Shown here: positions 14,629-18,239 of the stretch, one piece after another | Layout: every line of letters begins with the position of its first letter | Numbering within the stretch: position 1 is the stretch's first letter | Translations under genes and position numbers: made by a program | NCBI GenBank assembly: GCA_044351685.1 | Contig: JBILFK010000018.1 | Span: 1-18,239, forward strand | Direction of reading: 5' to 3' | Source of the DNA: JALHRI01 sp044351685 | GTDB lineage: Bacteria; Pseudomonadota; Alphaproteobacteria; Rickettsiales; UBA3002 | Length of the DNA stretch: 18,239 nt | The notes under the pieces: generated by a model | Database searches by the model: none | Seen by the model: only the letters and a program-made list of their open reading frames with translations | Told to the model about the DNA's origin: nothing

Positions 14629-15074
14629 GCGGCGCACAGGCAGTAAACAAAACATTCAAGGGATCGCTCCAGCAGTTCGCGAACGGCGTTGGCCAAGTTT
14701 TCAAAAAAGATTCGAAGTTAGGCGGCGACGTAGTCGCGCATGCGGGCAAAGTAAACATTCTTGAGCGTGTGGCTGGCAAACCTTTCCGGGTGATTGGTAA
14801 ACACCCGCGTTTGGCCATGGGTGCCGCCGTGGTGGGTGGCGTGGCGTGGATGCACGGCCAGCACGAAGAGAAACAGAAACTGGCCGAGCTGGAATTTCAG
14901 GCGCAGCAAGCCCAGCAAATGCAAAGCTACAAAAATACCGTAAGCCCTGCTGAATGGCAGGATGCGCAATCGCAGTTCCGCACCACCGGCCAGCAAGGTG
15001 GCTTTGCCGACCGTGTGACCGCCGAGCGTGAAGCTGCGGCTGCCCAGCAGCAGCCCGCTGTACAGGGTGCATAA
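14625..15074 (+). CDS. Small single-helix membrane protein of unknown function (cluster gene 5)
   Basis: This 149-residue protein is not recognised. An amphipathic N-terminus FKGSLQQFANGVGQVFKK (11-28) resembles that of cluster gene 3. Then comes GKHP (58-61), a short helix (about 62-77) and the charged HEEKQKLAELEFQ. A Gln-rich tail (QAQQAQQMQ, 92-100) and a disordered Gln/Ala C-terminus follow. It starts 31 bases after gene 4. No terminator is seen after it, and the rpsD promoter begins about 20 bases later. There is no signal peptide. Confidence 0.72.
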   Translation: MSGAQAVNKTFKGSLQQFANGVGQVFKKDSKLGGDVVAHAGKVNILERVAGKPFRVIGKHPRLAMGAAVVGGVAWMHGQHEEKQKLAELEFQAQQAQQMQSYKNTVSPAEWQDAQSQFRTTGQQGGFADRVTAEREAAAAQQQPAVQGA

Positions 15075-15095
15075 GCAGCCCACCCGCTAATTTCC

Positions 15096-15123
15096 TTGAC
15101 TAACTTCTGAGAATCGCTATGTA
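15096..15123 (+). promoter_or_regulatory. Promoter for rpsD
   Basis: TTGACT (15096-15101), a 16-base spacer and TATGTA (15118-15123) form a good sigma70-type promoter. Transcription would start near 15130, giving a leader of about 100 bases before rpsD. Confidence 0.55.
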
Positions 15124-15149
15124 TCCCGTCCCTTTCGGTGCGGAGCGCA

Positions 15150-15209
15150 TATCCTCCTCCCCCGGAAATGCAGGGATTATGTGAGGATAGATAAACGGGG
15201 CAATGCCCC
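15150..15209 (+). promoter_or_regulatory. Structured leader of rpsD
   Basis: TATCCTC (15150-15156) pairs with GAGGATA (15183-15189). Next, GGGGC-AAT-GCCCC (15197-15209) forms a tight hairpin 8 bases before the ribosome-binding site AAGGAG. CAAT (15201-15204) could instead pair with ATTG (15210-15213), an alternative fold closer to the ribosome-binding site. S4 represses its own operon by mRNA binding in several bacteria, so autoregulation is a reasonable guess here. Confidence 0.35.
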
Positions 15210-15229
15210 ATTGTTGCAAGGAGAAGCGC

Positions 15230-15844
15230 ATGAGCAAGCGTAGTTCAGTTAAATACAAAATTTCCCGTCGTTTGGGCGAAAACCTCTGGGGTCGCGCCAA
15301 AGATCCAATCAACCGTCGTGCGTATGGCCCCGGCCAGCATGGCCAGCAGCGCAAGAAATTGTCGGATTACGGCACGCAGCTGCGCGCTAAGCAGAAGCTG
15401 AAAGCCTATTACGGCAACCTGACCGAAAAACAGTTCCACAAGCTGTACACCGAAGCGATGCGCTTGAAGGGCGATAGCAGTGAGAACCTGCTCGCGCTGC
15501 TGGAAAGCCGCCTTGATGCTGTAATTTACCGCATGTGCATTGTGCCTACCGTGTTTGCTGCACGCCAGTTCGTGAACCACGGCCACGTGAAAGTGAACGG
15601 CAAAAAAGTAAACATCGCCAGCTACCAAGTGAAGGCTGGTGACGTGATTGAAGTGAAAGATAAATCCAAGCAGATGAATCTGGTGCTGGAATCGCTGCAA
15701 TCGCCCGAGCGTGATGTGCCAGAATATATTGATATGGATGTAAAAGCCGTGCGCGGTACATTTATGCGCAAGCCAAGCTTCATGGAAATTCCGTACCCTG
15801 TGAAGATGGAACCAAACTTGGTAATCGAATTCTATTCACGCTAA
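15230..15844 (+). CDS. rpsD: 30S ribosomal protein S4
   Basis: S4 is a primary 16S rRNA-binding protein that nucleates assembly of the small subunit. The 204 residues open with MSKRSSVKYKISRRLGENLW, the alphaproteobacterial form without the four N-terminal zinc cysteines. They continue through YGPGQHGQQRKKLSDYG (32-48) and the S4 RNA-binding domain (about 94-155, with RQFVNHGHVKVNGKKVN). AAGGAG lies 6 bases before the ATG. A frame extending to 15203 begins upstream of that ribosome-binding site and is not the start. The gene stands alone, as in other alphaproteobacteria, not in the alpha operon. Confidence 0.97.
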   Translation: MSKRSSVKYKISRRLGENLWGRAKDPINRRAYGPGQHGQQRKKLSDYGTQLRAKQKLKAYYGNLTEKQFHKLYTEAMRLKGDSSENLLALLESRLDAVIYRMCIVPTVFAARQFVNHGHVKVNGKKVNIASYQVKAGDVIEVKDKSKQMNLVLESLQSPERDVPEYIDMDVKAVRGTFMRKPSFMEIPYPVKMEPNLVIEFYSR

Positions 15845-15850
15845 TTCTGC

Positions 15851-15968
15851 GTGCATTGAATTTCGCCATCTACGGCGTCACACTGCAGGGCGATGTGCTC
15901 ATGTACTTCGATGTACACTGCGCGCATCGCCCTTTGTGTTCCTAGTATCTGGCTGAAATTGAATGCAC
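15851..15968 (+). ncRNA. Nested inverted repeats after rpsD (possible structured RNA)
   Basis: An outer stem pairs GTGCATTGAATTTC (15851-15864) with GAAATTGAATGCAC (15955-15968), 13 of 14 positions. Inside are CGCC/GGCG (15864-15877) and a long hairpin AGGGCGATG / CATCGCCCT (15887-15895 / 15925-15933, perfect), itself enclosing TGTAC / GTACA. The long hairpin is followed by TTTGTGTT and could terminate rpsD. The whole folds as a branched, three-way-junction-like shape. CTGCGTGCATT also occurs as a direct repeat (15847 and 15975). Whether it is an RNA, a DNA site or a decayed element is open. Confidence 0.35.
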
Positions 15969-16014
15969 TTTCGCCCTGCGTGCATTTTGCGGATGGATAT
16001 GTTAGGCTTACCTC

Positions 16015-16557
16015 ATGTTTCGTAAATTGCTCACCTTTCATAAGCGCGGCCGCAAAGGCGATTCCGATAGCTCGGATTCCGACCATTTGCTGCGCGATAA
16101 ACAGCAGGAATTGAACGAGCTGATGCAGGCGGTGGCCGCCGGTGAACCCGATATCGATTTAAAAATCGCCAGCATGGTTGAGGGCGAACCAGAACTGGTA
16201 CGCATTGCGATTATCGAAAAAATCCGCGATATGCTGCGCGAGCGTGAAGAAGAAAAAACCCGCGAACTCGAAGCATCGCACGGGCGTGCGCGCAAGCAGC
16301 AGGTGGAAGCCCAGCGCATGAGCCTGCGCCAATGGCTGACATGGATTATGTCGGAAGATTCGTTGCGGCGCATTCGCGAATCGTTTTTAGCGCGCCCGAT
16401 TCTTGAAACGCAGGTGAAAAACATTGGCGAAGATTTGGCCAAAAAAGGCGTGATGGCGCAAATGCAGCTGATGAATAAAAACGATTTGGGCGAACTTTCG
16501 GCGACCATCGCCAAGCATCAGGCAACGCAAAAAGCCAAGGATTCGTTAATTCGGTAA
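16015..16557 (+). CDS. Charged helical protein of unknown function
   Basis: I do not recognise this 180-residue cytoplasmic protein. A basic then Ser/Asp-rich N-terminus (FRKLLTFHKRGRKGDSDSSD, 2-21) is followed by a long helical, highly charged region. Residues about 75-105 (REREEEKTRELEASHGRARK and around) have coiled-coil character. The C-terminus is Lys/Gln-rich. WLTWIMSEDSLRRIRESF (107-124) is the only strongly hydrophobic-aromatic patch. There is no Shine-Dalgarno sequence; TAGGCT lies 6 bases before the ATG, so the mRNA may be leaderless. The stop directly abuts the convergent glutaredoxin stop, without a terminator. Confidence 0.7.
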   Translation: MFRKLLTFHKRGRKGDSDSSDSDHLLRDKQQELNELMQAVAAGEPDIDLKIASMVEGEPELVRIAIIEKIRDMLREREEEKTRELEASHGRARKQQVEAQRMSLRQWLTWIMSEDSLRRIRESFLARPILETQVKNIGEDLAKKGVMAQMQLMNKNDLGELSATIAKHQATQKAKDSLIR

Positions 16558-16908
16558 TTAGGCGGCGGCCTGTTCATTAAAGGCAATGCCTTTTTCTTTC
16601 AGCAAGGCCTGCAATTCGCCCGCCTGATACATATCGCGCACGATATCGCAGCCACCAATGAATTCGCCTTTGATATACAACTGCGGAATGGTTGGCCAAT
16701 CGGAGAATGCCTTGATGCCTTCGCGAATTTCGGCATCGAGCAGCACGTTCACATCCTTATATTCGGTGATGCCAAGGCGCTCGAGCACAGCGGCAACGGT
16801 GGCCGAAAACCCGCATTGCGGCAGTTTTTTGCTGCCTTTCATGTAAAGCACAATGTCGTTGCCTTTAATCTCGGTTTCGATGCGGGTGAATGCTGGGTTC
16901 TCGGTCAT
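16558..16908 (-). CDS. grxD: Monothiol glutaredoxin (CGFS type, Grx4/GrxD family)
   Basis: This 116-residue protein is a Fe-S cluster carrier that binds a [2Fe-2S] cluster with glutathione as a homodimer or with BolA. The active-site motif is QCGFS with Cys32, preceded by LYMKGSKKLP. WPTIPQLYIKGEFIGGCDIV carries the cis-proline and glutathione-contact residues. The start at 16908 has AAGGAG 6 bases upstream. A longer frame reading through the repeat at 16939-16998 lacks a reason to be used. In many alphaproteobacteria grxD lies beside bolA and purL. Here purL is divergent and no bolA lies in between. Confidence 0.95.
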   Translation of the reverse strand: MTENPAFTRIETEIKGNDIVLYMKGSKKLPQCGFSATVAAVLERLGITEYKDVNVLLDAEIREGIKAFSDWPTIPQLYIKGEFIGGCDIVRDMYQAGELQALLKEKGIAFNEQAAA

Positions 16909-16938
16909 AAATTCTCCTTGTTGCTTCCTGCTCCGGCC

Positions 16939-16998
16939 TGCTGGCCTTCGCAATGAAGCGCGCTCAGGGCTGGCTCGGACGTACTGTCCTCGCATAAC
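16939..16998 (+). repeat. Dispersed intergenic repeat, copy B
   Basis: This is related to the segment at 12217-12280 (same strand, same order of conserved blocks, small indels). It begins about 30 bases from the grxD start and ends shortly before the purL promoter. On the minus strand it reads in frame with grxD, giving an upstream Arg/Ser-rich peptide (QYVRASPERASLRRPAG). Confidence 0.5.
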
Positions 16999-17011
16999 AG
17001 GTTGGGAGGAA

Positions 17012-17024
17012 TATAATGTATAGT
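17012..17024 (+). promoter_or_regulatory. Overlapping -10 boxes before purL
   Basis: TATAAT (17012-17017) and TATAGT (17019-17024) occur in tandem. The second ends 7 bases before the ATG at 17032, so transcription could start at that ATG. No clear -35 box is present. Confidence 0.4.
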
Positions 17025-17031
17025 GGTTGAT

Positions 17032-18239
17032 ATGCAAGCGGCAACGCTTGACCAAGTGGCGCGGGCATGCTCAAACGCCAGTATGAGCGCCCTAAAACAG
17101 CAAGCAACCCAGCCTGCAGCGATTACCGATGCGGTGATCGCCGATCACGGCCTGACGCGTGAGGAATATGCGCGCATTGAAAAGATATTAGGTCGCACGC
17201 CGAACCTTGTAGAACTTGGCATTTTCAGCGTAATGTGGAGCGAGCATTGCTCGTATAAAACCACGCGTATTCACCTGAAAAAACTTCTCACCACCGGCAA
17301 ACACGTGATTTGTGGCCCGGGTGAAAATGCCGGTGTGGTGGATATTGGCGATGGCCAGGCGCTGATTTTTAAAATGGAAAGCCATAACCACCCGAGTTTC
17401 ATTGAGCCATTTCAAGGTGCAGCCACAGGTGTGGGCGGCATTATGCGCGATGTGTTTACCATGGGCGCGCGCCCGATTGCACTGATGAACGCGCTGCGCT
17501 TTGGCGCACCGGAAAACGAAAAAACCCGCCATATTGTGCGCGGGGTAGTGGCAGGCATTGCGCATTATGGGAACTGTGTGGGCGTGCCAACGGTGGGCGG
17601 CGAAACCAATTTTCATGCAAGTTATAACGGCAACCCTCTGGTGAATGCCATGTGCGTGGGGCTGGCCGATACCGATAAGATTTTCTATTCGGCGGCCAGT
17701 GGTGTGGGCAACCCCGTGGTGTATGTGGGTGCAAAAACCGGCCGCGATGGCATTCATGGTGCCACAATGGCCTCGGCTGAATTTGATGAAGATACCGCCG
17801 AAAACAGGCCCACGGTGCAGGTGGGTGACCCTTTCAAAGAAAAACTGCTGATTGAAGCCTGCCTCGAGCTGATGCAAACCGATGCGATTATCGCAATACA
17901 GGATATGGGCGCGGCGGGGCTTACCTGCAGCAGCCTTGAGATGGCCGATAAAGGCGGACTTGGCATTGAATTGCAGCTTGAGCGCGTACCGATGCGCGAA
18001 ACAGGCATGGTGCCTTACGAGATTATGCTTTCGGAATCGCAGGAGCGCATGCTCATTGTGTTAAAGCCCGAGCGCGAAGCGATGGCCAAAGCCATTTTTG
18101 AAAAATGGGATTTAGATTACGCGACGATTGGCGAACTGACCAATACCGGCCGCATGGTGCTGAAAATGCACGGTGAAGTGGTGTGCGATATTCCGGTGGC
18201 GCCACTTTCGGAAGATGCACCGGTGTATGACAGGCCGCA
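17032..18239 (+). CDS. purL: Phosphoribosylformylglycinamidine synthase, large synthetase subunit (runs off the window)
   Basis: PurL catalyses the ATP-dependent amination of FGAR to FGAM, step 4 of purine synthesis, together with PurS and the glutaminase PurQ. The visible 402 residues show EEYARIEKILGR (45-56), ELGIFSVMWSEHCSYK (61-76, with the conserved His72), CGPGENAG (94-101), the metal/ATP motif FKMESHNHPSFIEPFQGAAT (113-132) and VGGETNFH. Further on are QDMGAAGLTCSSLEMADKGG (about 289-308) and SESQERM. The start at 17032 is favoured by the -10 boxes. ATG at 17083 (MSALKQQ) gives the N-terminus length more usual in the family and remains possible. The C-terminal part lies beyond the window. 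Confidence 0.95.
   Translation, partial: MQAATLDQVARACSNASMSALKQQATQPAAITDAVIADHGLTREEYARIEKILGRTPNLVELGIFSVMWSEHCSYKTTRIHLKKLLTTGKHVICGPGENAGVVDIGDGQALIFKMESHNHPSFIEPFQGAATGVGGIMRDVFTMGARPIALMNALRFGAPENEKTRHIVRGVVAGIAHYGNCVGVPTVGGETNFHASYNGNPLVNAMCVGLADTDKIFYSAASGVGNPVVYVGAKTGRDGIHGATMASAEFDEDTAENRPTVQVGDPFKEKLLIEACLELMQTDAIIAIQDMGAAGLTCSSLEMADKGGLGIELQLERVPMRETGMVPYEIMLSESQERMLIVLKPEREAMAKAIFEKWDLDYATIGELTNTGRMVLKMHGEVVCDIPVAPLSEDAPVYDRP

Noticed and set aside
12385..15074. Phage tail, holin or toxin-antitoxin cassette as an explanation for the unknown cluster
   Set aside because: No phage structural, integrase or lysis gene is nearby, no toxin/antitoxin pair architecture is seen, and five zipper proteins do not resemble a holin-endolysin set.
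15841..16086. An 81-codon minus-strand frame over the rpsD-16015 gap
   Set aside because: It overlaps the 5' end of the gene at 16015, has no ribosome-binding site, and its content is explained by the inverted repeats.
16909..17055. N-terminal extension of the glutaredoxin by 49 residues
   Set aside because: It reads through the dispersed repeat and promoter region. The ATG at 16908 has a strong ribosome-binding site and gives normal family length.
1..18239. CRISPR arrays, tRNA or rRNA genes, insertion sequences
   Set aside because: No regularly spaced direct repeats, no cloverleaf with CCA-type acceptor stem, and no transposase frame were found on either strand.

Overview
The window looks like chromosome from an alphaproteobacterium. 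The evidence is a CHCC zinc-finger protein of the mitochondrial complex I NDUFS6 type, a two-helix HIG1-like protein placed before etfB-etfA, a bactofilin, a short glutamyl-tRNA synthetase followed by cysS and cimA, a monothiol CGFS glutaredoxin next to purL, and a cysteine-poor alphaproteobacterial-style S4 protein. Base composition is a little over half GC by eye. I cannot place it below class level. No tRNA, rRNA, CRISPR array, transposase or phage structural gene was seen. No stretch without a gene exceeds about 250 bases.

Layout. Positions 1-286 hold the N-terminal end of a bactofilin on the minus strand. A divergent gap leads to a secreted lytic transglycosylase (539), then the zinc-finger protein (1486) and the HIG1-like membrane protein (1674), the last two overlapping by 4 bases. 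A good sigma70-type promoter and a hairpin-containing leader precede etfB (2004). Two further hairpins separate it from etfA (2869). Next come nadE (3884) and a compact operon joined by four successive 4-base ATGA overlaps: gltX, cysS, a potassium-channel-like protein, an RDD membrane protein and cimA (5654-10965). A proline-rich minus-strand protein of unknown function converges on cimA and diverges from trmJ (11450), which ends in a strong hairpin.

Between trmJ and rpsD lie five consecutive unrecognised genes (12385-15074) for small proteins without signal peptides. They are rich in glycine-zipper hydrophobic segments and, in most, have Gln/Met-rich tails. The last three share a module: a Lys-His motif, one short transmembrane helix, a charged juxtamembrane stretch and a Gln-rich tail. 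They look like diverged tandem paralogues and are the best candidate for an undescribed system. After them come rpsD with its own promoter and structured leader (15230), an unusual nested inverted-repeat region, a charged helical protein of unknown function (16015), a glutaredoxin on the minus strand (16558-16908) and the start of purL (17032, running off the window).

How the genes work together. The core genes cover electron transfer (EtfAB, possibly the zinc-finger and HIG1-like proteins), NAD and purine synthesis (NadE, PurL), isoleucine precursor synthesis (CimA), translation (GltX, CysS, TrmJ, S4), Fe-S homeostasis (glutaredoxin) and envelope shape (bactofilin, transglycosylase). Two recurring non-coding themes stand out. 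Several genes lack a ribosome-binding site but have a -10-like hexamer 6-8 bases before the start codon, as in leaderless mRNAs. A degenerate dispersed repeat of about 60 bases also occurs twice, flanking the accessory part of the window.
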